Part shown: piece after piece, positions 37,220 to 47,320 of the stretch | Layout of the letters: every line of letters starts with the position of its first letter | How positions within the stretch are numbered: position 1 is the first letter of the stretch | Assembly (NCBI RefSeq): GCF_001435835.1 | Contig: NZ_AZFX01000003.1 | Span: 1-64,000 of the forward strand | Source: Lapidilactobacillus concavus DSM 17758 | Lineage (GTDB): Bacteria; Bacillota; Bacilli; Lactobacillales; Lactobacillaceae | Direction of reading: 5' to 3' | Length of the DNA stretch: 64,000 bases | Program-made: the position numbers and the translations under genes | Notes under the pieces: generated by a model | Databases searched by the model: none | What the model saw: the letters and a program-made list of their open reading frames with translations, nothing else | Told to the model about the DNA's origin: nothing

Positions 37220-38972
37220 CTTCAGCACCTCCTACGCCTAATTGTGCGGCTAATTGTTGACGACGCCACATCTCGGCGTACCAACCATTTAACGCCAATA
37301 GTTCATCATGTGTCCCTCGTTCGACAACACGGCCATCATCTACCACAAGAATCTGATCCGCATTCATCACACCACTTAAACGATGTGACGAAATAATCGT
37401 CGTTTTTCTTGAACGGTCCTCTTTCAGACTGGTCAAAATCGCTGCTTCAGTTTTCGCATCAACGGCTGACAGCGCATCATCTAAGATCAAGATTTCCGGC
37501 AGCGTGATCAGTGCTCGTGAAATTGCGAGACGCTGCTTTTGACCACCGGAAAGCGAGACACCCTTTTCACCGACTAAAGTATCATACTGACGACTAAAGT
37601 TCAGAATATCATCATGAATCGCACTCTGACGAGCAGCAGATTCGACTTCATCTTGAGTTTTATCCATCGCTGCAAAACGAATATTATTACGAATACTGGT
37701 TGAGAATAAGAAGTTATCCTGTGGGACATACCCGATGGATGACAGGAGACCCTCCAAGGTGTAATCCTTGATATTTTTACCACCAATTTTGATTTCACCC
37801 TCGTAATTATCGAATTGTCGCAACAGCAACTTGATAATCGTCGTCTTACCCGCACCAACACGGCCGACTATCCCTAATGTGCCACCAGCAGGTAGGTCGA
37901 AATCAATGTTTTGCAGAGAGACTTCTTCATCATCTGGATAAGTGAACGCGGCAACGTGATAACTAATATCGCCTGCCACCAAATGTTCGGTCGCGTGAGA
38001 ACGTTCTTTGATCAAGCTCTTCTCATCCAAAAGTTGATAGACGCGATCATAACTGGCATTTCCACGCTCAATGACATTGAAGAGGCGACCAATTGCAAAC
38101 ATCGGCCAAACCAACGTACCAATATAACTGACGAAGGAAATAAGTTGCCCTAATGTAATCATATGTGTGGTGACCAACCAGCCGCCATACATAATCGTGA
38201 CTGCATAAGTTAAGCCAATAATCATGGAAGTCACTGGCCCAAATAACGAGTCGATTCGATAAACTTTACGGTTGATATCGATTGTTCTATCAACAATGCC
38301 TTCAAAATCATCAATATCTTCTTTGGCCTGACCGAATGTCTTGATCACCTTAATACCACTGATTGATTCCTGCGTTTTATCATTCAATCGTGAGAAAGCC
38401 GCCTGAGATTCACCGTAGGCTTGATGTAAACGACTGCCTAAGATTCGTGCAGAAATTGCAAGTAACGGCATTGGAATCAGGGCAACCAAGGTTAAGCGCC
38501 AGTCGACGAATACGATCATGGCAATAATCGTGGTTCCGCCCGTCAAAATTGAGTCCGCAAAAGTTAAAATACCGGATCCAGCAACATTTTGAATGGCATT
38601 TAAATCATTGGTCGCGTGGGCCATCAAATCACCGGTTCGGTGACGCTGGAAGAAAGTTTCGTCCATTTTTAAAAAGTGACTGAATAAATTCGTTCGCAGT
38701 TCACGCTCCAGTGTGGCCGCGCCACCCCAAATCATATTTCGCCAGCCATAACGGCTCAGATATTGAAAAATTGCCGCAATCAGTAGCAGCCCTACCCACA
38801 TGAACAAGAGACGTGTGGTCAATCGACGCTCGTTCATCAAGTCAGCTAAGATGCCGATGACACGAGGTGGTACAACGCCGGCCAAGTCAACTAGAAGCAA
38901 GAATAAAATACCCGCAATATAGCGTTTCTTTTGTTGTTTAAAAAACCAACCTAATTTCTTAAAAATTCCCAT
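37206..38972 (-). CDS. Heterodimeric multidrug ABC exporter, degenerate half (LmrC/YheI-like)
   Basis: The 588-residue half-transporter has six helices, Walker A GRVGAGKTT and signature LSGGQKQR, but Walker B reads ILILDDALS, with Asp where the catalytic Glu belongs. That substitution marks the degenerate site of heterodimeric type IV exporters such as LmrCD. The overlap with the next gene suggests coupled translation of the two halves. Substrates are typically hydrophobic drugs and bile acids. Confidence 0.9.
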   Translation of the reverse strand: MGIFKKLGWFFKQQKKRYIAGILFLLLVDLAGVVPPRVIGILADLMNERRLTTRLLFMWVGLLLIAAIFQYLSRYGWRNMIWGGAATLERELRTNLFSHFLKMDETFFQRHRTGDLMAHATNDLNAIQNVAGSGILTFADSILTGGTTIIAMIVFVDWRLTLVALIPMPLLAISARILGSRLHQAYGESQAAFSRLNDKTQESISGIKVIKTFGQAKEDIDDFEGIVDRTIDINRKVYRIDSLFGPVTSMIIGLTYAVTIMYGGWLVTTHMITLGQLISFVSYIGTLVWPMFAIGRLFNVIERGNASYDRVYQLLDEKSLIKERSHATEHLVAGDISYHVAAFTYPDDEEVSLQNIDFDLPAGGTLGIVGRVGAGKTTIIKLLLRQFDNYEGEIKIGGKNIKDYTLEGLLSSIGYVPQDNFLFSTSIRNNIRFAAMDKTQDEVESAARQSAIHDDILNFSRQYDTLVGEKGVSLSGGQKQRLAISRALITLPEILILDDALSAVDAKTEAAILTSLKEDRSRKTTIISSHRLSGVMNADQILVVDDGRVVERGTHDELLALNGWYAEMWRRQQLAAQLGVGGAEDGAK

Positions 38973-39073
38973 AAAAACCTCGCATTATTCTTCAGGAGAC
39001 GTGTTGATTTCAGCGTTTTACTTCGTTGAGTAAAACCACCGAGCGTCTTCTGAAAGCGTCATCTTATTGTCCT

Positions 39074-39112
39074 TAAGACAAAAAGAAGCAGGCGTCAAGA
39101 CGCCTGCAAAAG
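39074..39112 (-). terminator. Terminator of yneF
   Basis: GCAGGCGTC and GACGCCTGC pair around TT on the minus strand and are followed by TTCTTTTTG. Confidence 0.8.
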
Positions 39113-39129
39113 AACTGCACAGATCAAAG

Positions 39130-39360
39130 CTATTTGCCACTCTTTTGTTGCTGAGCTTTCATGGCAGTCATCATCTGATGTAATTTCTTTTCTGACGGCT
39201 TCTGGCCCATTTGAACCATCATCGTCCGCATCATGTCTTCATTGACAGGCGGATTGTCCCGGAAATACTTCTTCATATAAGCACGTGCACCGAAGAAACC
39301 AGCGACCGCACCCAAGATCAAAGCTAAAATAATTAAAACAATTGCTAATCCTGTGCTCAT
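39130..39360 (-). CDS. yneF: YneF family membrane protein (UPF0154)
   Basis: The 76-residue protein has one N-terminal membrane helix (AIVLIILALILGAVAGFFGA) and the conserved PPVNEDMMRTMMVQMGQKPSEKKL. Function is unknown in the family. It starts after AAGGAG. Confidence 0.92.
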   Translation of the reverse strand: MSTGLAIVLIILALILGAVAGFFGARAYMKKYFRDNPPVNEDMMRTMMVQMGQKPSEKKLHQMMTAMKAQQQKSGK

Positions 39361-39461
39361 CTAAAAAAACTCCTTAATAATGAATTCTTCTACCATTCTA
39401 CCCAATTTACCTATCAATATGCAAGCTTATCAGTTGATAATTAAATGAGAATTTTTAAAAT

Positions 39462-39710
39462 TTACTCATCATCCCGTAAACCCTTCTCACGTTGGATACG
39501 ACGAACCTTAGCTGGCGTCACTTCTTTGCCATCTGTATTGAAGACACGTAAATCTTCAACCTGCGTGCGAAAACCAGCACGGAACTCCTTCAAGTACTGC
39601 TGACGAAGTCGCGCCCGTTCAGCGACTTCCTCCTCGGTTAATGCTTCGATTTTGGCTTTAGCCGCTAAGGCATTGATTCGCGCAATTAATTCTGGATCGA
39701 TTGCTGACAT
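39462..39710 (-). CDS. DUF896 family protein (YnzC-like)
   Basis: The 82-residue protein has the helical-hairpin signature INALAAKAKIEALTEEE and RQQYLKEFRAGFRTQV. Members are often SOS-regulated through LexA; this gene runs away from lexA, and a LexA box lies between the two. I chose ATG at 39710 with AGGAG upstream; the longer frame to 39785 would extend towards that box. Confidence 0.9.
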   Translation of the reverse strand: MSAIDPELIARINALAAKAKIEALTEEEVAERARLRQQYLKEFRAGFRTQVEDLRVFNTDGKEVTPAKVRRIQREKGLRDDE

Positions 39711-39778
39711 CACAAACACTCCTTTATCATTGATCAATGACGATGGCGAGACGCCACTGTTTATCAGCATGAAAAACA

Positions 39779-39792
39779 CGAACATAAGTTTG
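39779..39792 (+). promoter_or_regulatory. LexA (SOS) box
   Basis: CGAACATAAGTTTG is close to the Gram-positive consensus CGAAC-N4-GTTCG, differing in the last two positions of the right arm. It overlaps the probable -35 of lexA (TTGATT 39790-39795, TATGTT 39813-39818) and lies 69 bases upstream of the DUF896 gene, so both may be LexA-controlled. Confidence 0.8.
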
Positions 39793-39847
39793 ATTTTCGC
39801 TAGCTTCTATGTTATGTTTATATTAACATATTATCGGGGTGCCTGAC

Positions 39848-40468
39848 ATGACAAAGACAATTAGCGCGAAACAACTCGAAGTCCTACAATACATATATGA
39901 TACGGCCACTGACCGCGGTTATCCACCAACAGTGCGCGAGATTGGTGCGGCGGTGAACCTTTCGTCGACCTCGACGGTGCATGGACACCTTTCCCGGCTT
40001 GAGAAGAAAGGCCTCATTCAACGCGATCCGACAAAACCTCGAGCAATCGAGGTCACTGATAACGGACTCAACGAGCTGGGAATCTCCAAGAAAGAGATTC
40101 CTTTGCTCGGTGTTGTGACCGCCGGGGAACCAATTCTGGCCGTCGAGGAAGCAACTGACTATTTTCCATTGCCACCTGAACTCGATCTCGATGATAATAA
40201 CCTGTTCATGCTCACGATTCGCGGTGAAAGTATGATCAACGCTGGCATCCTTAGTGGTGATCAAGTCATCGTGCGCCAACAACGCGAAGCCAAGAATGGC
40301 GATATTGTGATTGCCATGACTGATCAAGATGAAGCAACCTGCAAACGATTCTTCAAAGAGAAAGATCACATTCGGCTTCAACCTGAAAATGACACAATGG
40401 CGCCTATTATTCTGTCAGACGTCACTATTCTCGGTAAAGTTATTAGTCTTTATCGTGCACACATCTAA
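39848..40468 (+). CDS. lexA: LexA repressor
   Basis: The 206-residue repressor has an N-terminal winged helix ([24 protein letters not shown]), an autocleavage site Ala-Gly in VTAGEP, the catalytic Ser in RGESMINAG and the Lys region [13 protein letters not shown] at 39848 lies 8 bases from GGGGTG. An LexA box in its own promoter implies autoregulation. Confidence 0.95.
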   Translation: MTKTISAKQLEVLQYIYDTATDRGYPPTVREIGAAVNLSSTSTVHGHLSRLEKKGLIQRDPTKPRAIEVTDNGLNELGISKKEIPLLGVVTAGEPILAVEEATDYFPLPPELDLDDNNLFMLTIRGESMINAGILSGDQVIVRQQREAKNGDIVIAMTDQDEATCKRFFKEKDHIRLQPENDTMAPIILSDVTILGKVISLYRAHI

Positions 40469-40496
40469 TCACGGCAACTGACCTACTGAGTTTCTT

Positions 40497-40546
40497 AACG
40501 TCCGAGCAACTACGCAACCTGCGTTTTTGCTTGGACGTTTTTTTAT
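40497..40546 (+). terminator. Terminator of lexA
   Basis: AACGTCCGAGCAA pairs with TTGCTTGGACGTT (one mismatch), followed by TTTTTATT. Confidence 0.8.
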
Positions 40547-40569
40547 TCCTTTGAATCGAAATCGCGCGT

Positions 40570-40593
40570 GCAAAAAAACATGCTTCTCAGCAT
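40570..40593 (-). terminator. Terminator of lemA-htpX
   Basis: AACATGCT/AGCATGTT on the minus strand followed by TTTTTG, just past the htpX stop. Confidence 0.8.
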
Positions 40594-40596
40594 GTT

Positions 40597-41622
40597 TTAT
40601 TCGGGATCTGACCCAGGTTCAGGTTGTTCCCCCAGTACTAATTGTAAATTCTTGATTCGCTCATCTAGCGGTGGATGATCATCCATCATTCGCGACCACC
40701 ATGAACGTTTTTTGGCTTTACCAAAAAGTGGTTCTACTAAACATAATTGTGCTGTATTAGGCGAGAGCACTTTGGCTGCCGGCTGAGGCTCCTGAAGCTT
40801 CCGAAACGCCTTGATGAGTCCCCAAGGGTTGCCAGTTAACTCTGCACCGGAAACATCTGCAAGTGCTTCGCGTTTGCGTGATAAGAACTTCTGAAGCAGA
40901 TAACTCAACGGGATGCCAATCAGAATAATCAAACTTCCCACTAATAACATGGCCAATCCAATTAGTTGCGTTGAATTATTATCTTTATCATCACGTGAAC
41001 GGCGACCACCACTACTATAAACAATCACACGACCAAATCGGAGCAAGCCATAGCCAAGAATCGTGATAAACCCGACCAAAGCGATTGAAAGTGTTGTGAC
41101 TCGAATATCATAGTTCTTGATGTGACTCATCTCATGGCCGATGACACCTTCCAGTTCTTCACGATCCATCAGATCGATCAAACCCTGAGTTACCGCAATA
41201 CTCGCCTTATCTGGACGCATCCCTGTCGCAAATGCATTAGGTGACGGATCTGGAACCAAATAAACCTTGGGCATGGGTAGCCCGGCGGCTAAGCTCATCT
41301 CGGTGACAATATTGTAAACACGCTTCTGGTCAGGGTCAGTTGTAGATTCGGTGATTTCTTGACCTTTGTTCATACTCAGAATGTTTCGACCATTTTGCCA
41401 ATACTGAAAACCTATATAAACAATTAAGATGATTTCCAGAATGATCAACCAGAACCAGGGCTGCTGATTGGTTTCAGTCGCACTTGATTGGGTTCCGCCA
41501 AAAATCAAAACTAAGGCAACAAAAATCACGTTGATCAAAGCAAAAAAAGCAATAATCGCCCACAATGAGCGTTTCTTATTGGATTGAACCTGTGCCTCCA
41601 GTGTATCTAAGTGATTACGCAT
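40597..41622 (-). CDS. htpX: Membrane zinc metalloprotease HtpX
   Basis: The 341-residue M48 protease has two N-terminal membrane helices, the zinc site HEMSH with the third ligand in REALADVSGAEL, and two more hydrophobic segments between. It is longer than the usual 290-300 residues because of an extended N-terminus and C-terminus. It follows lemA, the usual pairing in lactobacilli; the pair is implicated in membrane protein quality control. Confidence 0.92.
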   Translation of the reverse strand: MRNHLDTLEAQVQSNKKRSLWAIIAFFALINVIFVALVLIFGGTQSSATETNQQPWFWLIILEIILIVYIGFQYWQNGRNILSMNKGQEITESTTDPDQKRVYNIVTEMSLAAGLPMPKVYLVPDPSPNAFATGMRPDKASIAVTQGLIDLMDREELEGVIGHEMSHIKNYDIRVTTLSIALVGFITILGYGLLRFGRVIVYSSGGRRSRDDKDNNSTQLIGLAMLLVGSLIILIGIPLSYLLQKFLSRKREALADVSGAELTGNPWGLIKAFRKLQEPQPAAKVLSPNTAQLCLVEPLFGKAKKRSWWSRMMDDHPPLDERIKNLQLVLGEQPEPGSDPE

Positions 41623-41663
41623 AACTGATCACACACCTTCTGTTCACCATTGCATCGATCCAA

Positions 41664-42275
41664 TTAAAACTTAACTTCTGGCGCAGTCTTCGTTGACTCT
41701 TCAATAGGCAATTGCTCCTTCTTGGTAAAATGAAACATGCCAGCAAAGATATTCGTCGGAAAGACTTCGATCTTGTTGTTGTAATCGCGAATGGTTCGAT
41801 TATAGTTTGTTCTTGACGCCGCTACCCGATTCTCCGTAGTTGTCAACTCTTCTTGCAGCTGACTGAAGTTTTGTGCCGCCTTCAAATTTGGATAATTCTC
41901 AGAAACCGCGAACAAATGCCCTAAAACTTGAGTCGCTTGACTATCCGCTTGAGCACGCTTTGCGATTGGTTGACGGTCATCCCCCATCACATCTGCCTGC
42001 TTCTGCAAATCAGAGAGTGGATCTGCCTGCGATTGGCCATTGGCAACACCACGCGCCTGGATGGCATCCATCAAGGTATCATGCTCGTGTTTCGCATAAC
42101 CTTTGACCGTGTTGACCAAGTTTGGAATCAAGTCTGCACGGCGTTTCAATTGAACGCCGATCTGACTTTCTGCCTCGTCTGTTAAATTTCGAGCCTTGAC
42201 CATGCCATTATATAAGGCGGCAATAATGATTGCTAAGATAACAACGACAATAATGATAACAATACCTGCAGTCAT
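41664..42275 (-). CDS. lemA: LemA family protein
   Basis: The 203-residue protein has a short N-terminal membrane helix and a helical bundle with the family signature YNGMVKARNLTDEAESQIGVQL and RRADLIPNLV. I chose ATG at 42275 after AAGGAATT; the frame is open to 42293. Function is unclear, but the link with htpX is conserved. Confidence 0.92.
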   Translation of the reverse strand: MTAGIVIIIVVVILAIIIAALYNGMVKARNLTDEAESQIGVQLKRRADLIPNLVNTVKGYAKHEHDTLMDAIQARGVANGQSQADPLSDLQKQADVMGDDRQPIAKRAQADSQATQVLGHLFAVSENYPNLKAAQNFSQLQEELTTTENRVAASRTNYNRTIRDYNNKIEVFPTNIFAGMFHFTKKEQLPIEESTKTAPEVKF

Positions 42276-42414
42276 GATAATTCCTTCTTTCAATTAAATT
42301 TAGTTAAGCTTATTTTACCATGGTTCGCAGAAATAAGCCCTTAATTCGGCTAACGACCTGTTTGAATGCACCACGATTGTTAACCTCGCTCGATCGTTTG
42401 CAGTCACCTCACCA

Positions 42415-45185
42415 CTAATCGACGTTTTTGAAATAATGACGATCATGATCGTCTAGTTCGCGAATGATTGCAGACTGTTCTTGGCTCCCAGGTTCACACG
42501 CCTGGGCGGAAAATGAACGTTTATCCAGACTGGGCGGCGTTTCTTGGACGATTGTTGATTGTGAATAGCCATGCTGTAACATAAATTGGCTGATTCGATT
42601 CATACCGGCGCGCACAATCATTGCCATATACGCTTCAATATAATTCAAGGCGACTTGACCCTCAGCCACCGGAATATTGACGGTCTCTGATTTAATGCGT
42701 TCCCAATTAGCCTTGTGGGACCAATCATAATTACCACGGATTGATTTTTGCAGAACGGCGACAAAATAGAGATATTGATTATCCGTTAGTTCTTGGTGTT
42801 TGTAACGAATACTGTAGCTATCTTGCAGCACCGTGAATTCGTTCGGCTGATAGAACATCGCCCCCGTATTCGCACCATTCGCTGAAACCGAAATCACTCG
42901 CTTCAGAATGGTCGCACCTTGACGTGGGACATAATAGGCCAGCCCTTGGTTTTCGATACCAGCTGTCAGCGCAGGTAGGCAATAAACATCATCGTGTTTG
43001 CCCTTGAGATCCTGCGCCTTATAAGGCAGTTTTTTCGTTGGCACCTTCTCGAATAACTCTTCGATCTTAAATTCTTGGCGGGCGACTTGGAACGTCCGAG
43101 CCAGTTGTTGCAATTGTTCGTCCGTCGATCGAATGGCCGCTGTCGACTTTGCTTGTGACTTGAGTGCACTGGCAACTTCCCAGGCAAGATGCTCATAAAC
43201 CGCCGACTTAAAGTCCGACGTCTTGGGGACGGCCACGTTTTTCTTATGTTGTGCATAATTCCAGTCGTTCCCGGCACTCGGATCGATCGTATCAATAAAA
43301 TACGTTTCACCAAGTGGATAATACTCGGGTTCAGCAACTTTTCCTTGGATGATTCCCACGAGTTCCTGGTAGCGTTCGTGAGCGTGATCAACATCTCGTA
43401 GGTTAGAAATGGCTTTTTGCGATGCGTCCGCAGATAACCGTCATTCGAAAAATCGACGAACCGGACTTGATCGTTAGCTTGATGCGGTTCTCCGACCTTA
43501 AAAACATAAATTGATGTCTGAACACTCGCTTTGAATAAGTCGTTTGGCATCCGAATTGAAGCCACCAAACGATTATGCTTCAAGATCCGCTGACTGATTG
43601 CCATCGCACGCCCTGCGCCGGCAGAGTCTTGAATAATCACTGCACCCATACCTGAGCTCATCTGCTCAAACGCCTTTTGAACAAAGATCAACCCATTACC
43701 TTCTGCACTGTATGGTGGATTTAATAAGAAAACGTTCGCCTTGAATTTTTTACTTTTATCATAGGCATAAGTTGCGTCGTAACCATTAATTGCATCGGCA
43801 TTGACGATATTTGTCGACCCATCACCAACTAAAATCATATTCAAAACAGCCAGCATGTAGATATCGGGTAATAACTCAACACCGAGTAACTGGCTCGTCT
43901 TGATCTCAGAGATTTTACGTTGATAAGCTTCTGGATCATTTTTCAATTGCGCGTGCGCATCTCTCAGCATCAAATGCATGGCAGAGATCAGAAAGCCACA
44001 AGAACCCAACGCCCAGTCCCAGACATAGCTATTCATATCGACGGTACAAATGCGTGCCATCAAATCAGTAATGTAACGCGGCGTCAACACAACGTCATTG
44101 GCCCCACCATCTGGAACGTCCACCCAAGAATTCATGACATTAAAAAGGCAGCCGGTAAAGTCAGAGATATCGGCCGTCAGGTAGGTAGGTCGTAATTCAT
44201 CATAAATTTCACAATAGATTTTGGCAACGGCGGTCATCCCATCCGTTTCTTTAGTATTTAAATTGTTGCTGACAAGTGTACCTTCCAGCACCGACATAAT
44301 TTGCTTGATCTTGGCGTCTGGTAAATGACAAGCATGTAACGCTGCCTGGACTTTCTTGAAAATCTTATCGCCATCAGTTTGACCTGGTGCACATTCACCC
44401 GTTAATTCTTGTGGATCCAAAGGTGGCACTTCGTCATCACTGCCGCGATGCTGCACGCCAATGGAAGCTAGCAATGACGCCGAAACAACAAAAATACGAT
44501 AGCGTGGTAAAATGCCATTCTGATCGTGCAAAGTCTGATTCAGATGTTTGAGCACCATATCCAATCGCGTTTCGTCGCGAATCGCACGACGATGTAGCTC
44601 TTCAGGTGCCTCAAGAACTTCATTGATTTTTTGAAAAAATGGCCGCACATTCTCGCGCTTCAAGAATGATAAGTCTGTGGCTTCCGTGATAAAAAGCGGT
44701 AATTCCGGATTTTCCGTCGTCAATAGATACGCGGCGATCTCATGACGCCACTGACCAGATGTTTCAGGCCAACTATTGACGCCGATAGCCAAGACTTCGT
44801 GATAATCAAACTCTTGAACAACGCAATTCGCCGCATACGCCGCAGTATTAACCGCGTACTTGGAGATTACTTTTTCAAAATGAAATTTTCCATGAAGATT
44901 ACGCAAGATCACAAGGCCCTGATTATCTTTCTTAACTAGCCGCTTGACGTGGCTTTGAGACGCAATTAAAACTGGCAAGACTGTCTCGCCATCGTTCATG
45001 ATAAATGATCGAGTTGCTAAACGACTCTTAGCAGCGCCTTATATGGGAGGCAACTGTTGTAAAGATTTATTTAACCAAGTCTGGTGTTTCAGTTGTTCGG
45101 AAGCAAGCTGATGCCAACCAAGCTGAACGATTTGATTGAGCACCCATCCCGTCACATCCACATCATTTGATTTTGCTTTTTTCAT
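42415..45185 (-). pseudogene. N6-adenine DNA methyltransferase fused to a specificity-like domain, doubly disrupted
   Basis: Reading starts at ATG 45185 (MKKAKSNDVDVTGW, after GGGGGA) and meets an in-frame TAA at 45039-45041. It continues in the same frame with the HsdM-type methyltransferase (NPPYSAEGNGLIF motif IV). Near 43414-43418 a run of five A on the minus strand breaks the frame; one more A would join it smoothly to the downstream frame, which carries a target-recognition-like domain (VISVSANGANTGAMFYQPNEF) down to TAG 42415. No nuclease motif is visible. The architecture resembles BcgI-like or type I/IIG methylase-specificity fusions. Both lesions together argue for a true pseudogene. 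Confidence 0.75.
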
Positions 45186-45498
45186 GCATAAATCCCCCAC
45201 TCGTTGATGTTAAAAATAATTATAACAGTGACGTGAATCATTTAACAGCGAACGGGTCGGACAAATATCAGTCGTTGATCAGCAAGTGGATTGGGGGCGG
45301 TTAAGCAATTCCACTAGCCGTACTTATGAAACATCCTGAGATGATCGCGACCTACCAAGGCATCGCACACAATCATAAGTGTTTCGCAACTCAGACTACC
45401 ACCTGTCAACGGACGACAAGAGACAAAAAAGGCTTCTAACGAAAGATTAACTTTCGAAAGAGGCCTCCAGATCAGTGATTCAAAACAAAACAGTTCGA
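45186..45498. other. Intergenic stretch without a supported gene
   Basis: It holds a minus-strand TATAAT (45226-45231) that may start the methyltransferase gene, and a terminator for the upstream CMD gene at its right end (45424-45466). A 62-codon minus-strand frame (45314-45502) overlaps that terminator and has no convincing start, so I do not call it. Confidence 0.4.
45424..45466 (-). terminator. Terminator of the cupin-CMD genes
   Basis: On the minus strand AGGCCTCTTTCGAAAG pairs with CTTTCGTTAGAAGCCT with few mismatches, followed by TTTTTTG. Confidence 0.75.
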
Positions 45499-45816
45499 TC
45501 AATCTGTGTAGATCTTTTTAGCAAGTGCAAATGCTGACCATGCTTTCGGCCAACCGGCGTAAAACGCTAAGTGCGTGATCAACTCGACGATTTCATCTTT
45601 GGTCACACCGTTTTCTTTTGCAATTTGGAGGTGTGCCTCTAATTGAGGGACACCCTGTGTCAACAGACTGGATACCGTGATCAGGCTCCGATCATGGGCG
45701 GAAAGTTTCGACTCTCGTGACCAGACTTCACCGAAGAGCACGTCATCGTTCAATTCAGCAAACTTCGGCGCAAAATCACCCAGTTGTTCATGACCAGCGG
45801 TTTGTTTTTTGACCAC
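45499..45816 (-). CDS. Carboxymuconolactone decarboxylase family protein
   Basis: The 105-residue protein has the CMD fold signature (LSAHDRSLITVSSLLTQG, EAHLQIAKENGVTKDEIVELITHLAFYAGWPKAW). It keeps the Glu and His of the family site but lacks the CXXC of AhpD peroxidases, so it is unlikely to be a peroxiredoxin. A GTG start directly follows the stop of the broken cupin gene. In other lactobacilli cupin and CMD genes occur together as one unit. Substrate is unknown. Confidence 0.85.
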   Translation of the reverse strand: MVKKQTAGHEQLGDFAPKFAELNDDVLFGEVWSRESKLSAHDRSLITVSSLLTQGVPQLEAHLQIAKENGVTKDEIVELITHLAFYAGWPKAWSAFALAKKIYTD

Positions 45817-46240
45817 TTATTTGTCCTCCTGTTCAAATGCAGTTTCAACTGCTGCATATTGTTCCTCACTAACAGGCTCTAGCCACCAGCAGTAATGGCG
45901 ACGTGGCTAAACCAGCTATCCTTCGTCGCGCCATGCCAATGCTTTACACCATCATGCGTGACGACAACATCGCCGGTGACCAGATGACGTGCTGGTTGAC
46001 CGGCCTCCTAATCCAGCCTTCGCCACCCGTCACCAACAGAATTTGGTACCCATCATGGTGGATATGCCAATTATTGCGGCAACCTAGCTCAAAGGTCACA
46101 TTGCCCACACCAATAGTCACTTCTGGATCCGCAACTAAACCTTGCAAGTAGCTTTGACCTACGAAATACTTTGCATACGCATCGTTTTTCGGCCCGCGGG
46201 GAAATATTACCCTATTTTCAACCGAATCGTGTTTTACCAT
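45817..46240 (-). pseudogene. Cupin-domain protein, two frameshifts
   Basis: The first part (46240 to about 46012) reads a cupin start (VTFELGCRNNWHIHHDGYQILLVTGGEGW). It then shifts near 46009-46014 into EAGQPARHLVTGDVVVTHDG...KHWHGATKD, the second cupin motif. It shifts again near 45876-45892 to WLEPVSEEQYAAVE and stops at TAA 45817-45819. Each shift is consistent with a lost base. The metal-binding His residues are present across the pieces but no single frame holds them all. Confidence 0.8.
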
Positions 46241-46351
46241 CGGTATTCATTCCTTATTCAACATCGTCTTACCACAACTATAAGCCTCGTCAAATTCACT
46301 GTCTAATGCTTATTTTAAAGCAATCCATGCGTCAGAGGCATAGATGATCGT

Positions 46352-47218
46352 CTAGTCAGCAAAAAGTTGAATAAATCGATGAGCAACGGCCGAAACCTCA
46401 CGATCACGCCGCCAAACTAACACACCGCAAGTGGTCAATGCAGGTTCAAATGGTACAAATTTAAGCTGTTCTTGATCAATCGGTGCCCCTTCAATTCTAA
46501 CAGCAACTCCGACTTGATGCGCAACCAAAGGAATCACATTGTAACTCAAGTTGAAATTACCGATGATTTGCAACTCGTTAAGTGCATGTTTGGACCAAGT
46601 GGCAATCAAGGCTTGAACATCCGGACGTGTGGAAATCAGCAGCGGTAATTGTGTCACTTGCTCAGGCAGGATGGCCTCTTGCCGAGCAAGTGGTGAATCC
46701 TTTGAAACCAACAAGCCCCAACATTCGATTTGAGGCAGTTGCCATGTGTGATACTTTTCAGTCTGGATGGGTTCTAACAAGACGGCTAAATCCAATAATC
46801 CCTTATCAAGTTGATCGACGATCGCATCACTCGTCTGTGTGTAGAGGTCAAAAGTGATTTGCGGATAAGTCGCCATAAATTCCTCCAGCTTCTGTGCAAC
46901 AAACGCAGAATTAGCAGATTCTACACAACCAATTGCCAAATGGCCGCTAAATAATTCTTGTTGTCGATCTGCGAATGCTTGCGTCGTCGCGTCTGTTAAC
47001 GCCAAAATTTCTTCCGCGCGACTCTTAAGATAACGCCCCGCCTCGGTAAATTGCAAATGCTGCTTATCCCGACTAAATAATTCGGTCTCTAATTCCTGCT
47101 CCAACGCTTTCAATTGACGGCTTAATGTCGGCTGGGTAACGTGAAGAATGCGGGCAGCTTGCGATATCGTCCCTGCATTGGCAATCGTTAAAAAATAGCG
47201 CAATAAACGAATTTCCAT
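46352..47218 (-). CDS. LysR-family transcriptional regulator
   Basis: The 288-residue regulator has an N-terminal winged helix-turn-helix (RLLRYFLTIANAGTISQAARILHVTQPTLSRQLKALE) and a periplasmic-binding-like effector domain. I chose the second ATG (47218), six bases from GGAG. It lies upstream of the cupin-CMD unit on the same strand, so it probably regulates those genes or an adjacent target. Effector unknown. Confidence 0.88.
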   Translation of the reverse strand: MEIRLLRYFLTIANAGTISQAARILHVTQPTLSRQLKALEQELETELFSRDKQHLQFTEAGRYLKSRAEEILALTDATTQAFADRQQELFSGHLAIGCVESANSAFVAQKLEEFMATYPQITFDLYTQTSDAIVDQLDKGLLDLAVLLEPIQTEKYHTWQLPQIECWGLLVSKDSPLARQEAILPEQVTQLPLLISTRPDVQALIATWSKHALNELQIIGNFNLSYNVIPLVAHQVGVAVRIEGAPIDQEQLKFVPFEPALTTCGVLVWRRDREVSAVAHRFIQLFAD

Positions 47219-47296
47219 CATAAACTCCGATCGTTTTCATCAATGAATTGCCAAATGAGTACACCACATCTTTGCGTTCGACTCTTTGGCACAATC

Positions 47297-47320
47297 AAAA
47301 AAAGCCGACATTAATCGGCT
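47297..47320 (-). terminator. Terminator overlapping the end of the DUF960 gene
   Basis: AGCCGA/TCGGCT on the minus strand with the TAA stop codon of the upstream gene in the loop, followed by seven T. Confidence 0.8.

Noticed and set aside
43414-43418. Programmed frameshift in the methyltransferase
   Set aside because: The A run is short and there is no downstream stimulatory structure or upstream Shine-Dalgarno I can support; with the earlier TAA a pseudogene is more likely.
45314-45502. 62-residue minus-strand ORF
   Set aside because: It overlaps the CMD terminator and lacks a start site and coding character.
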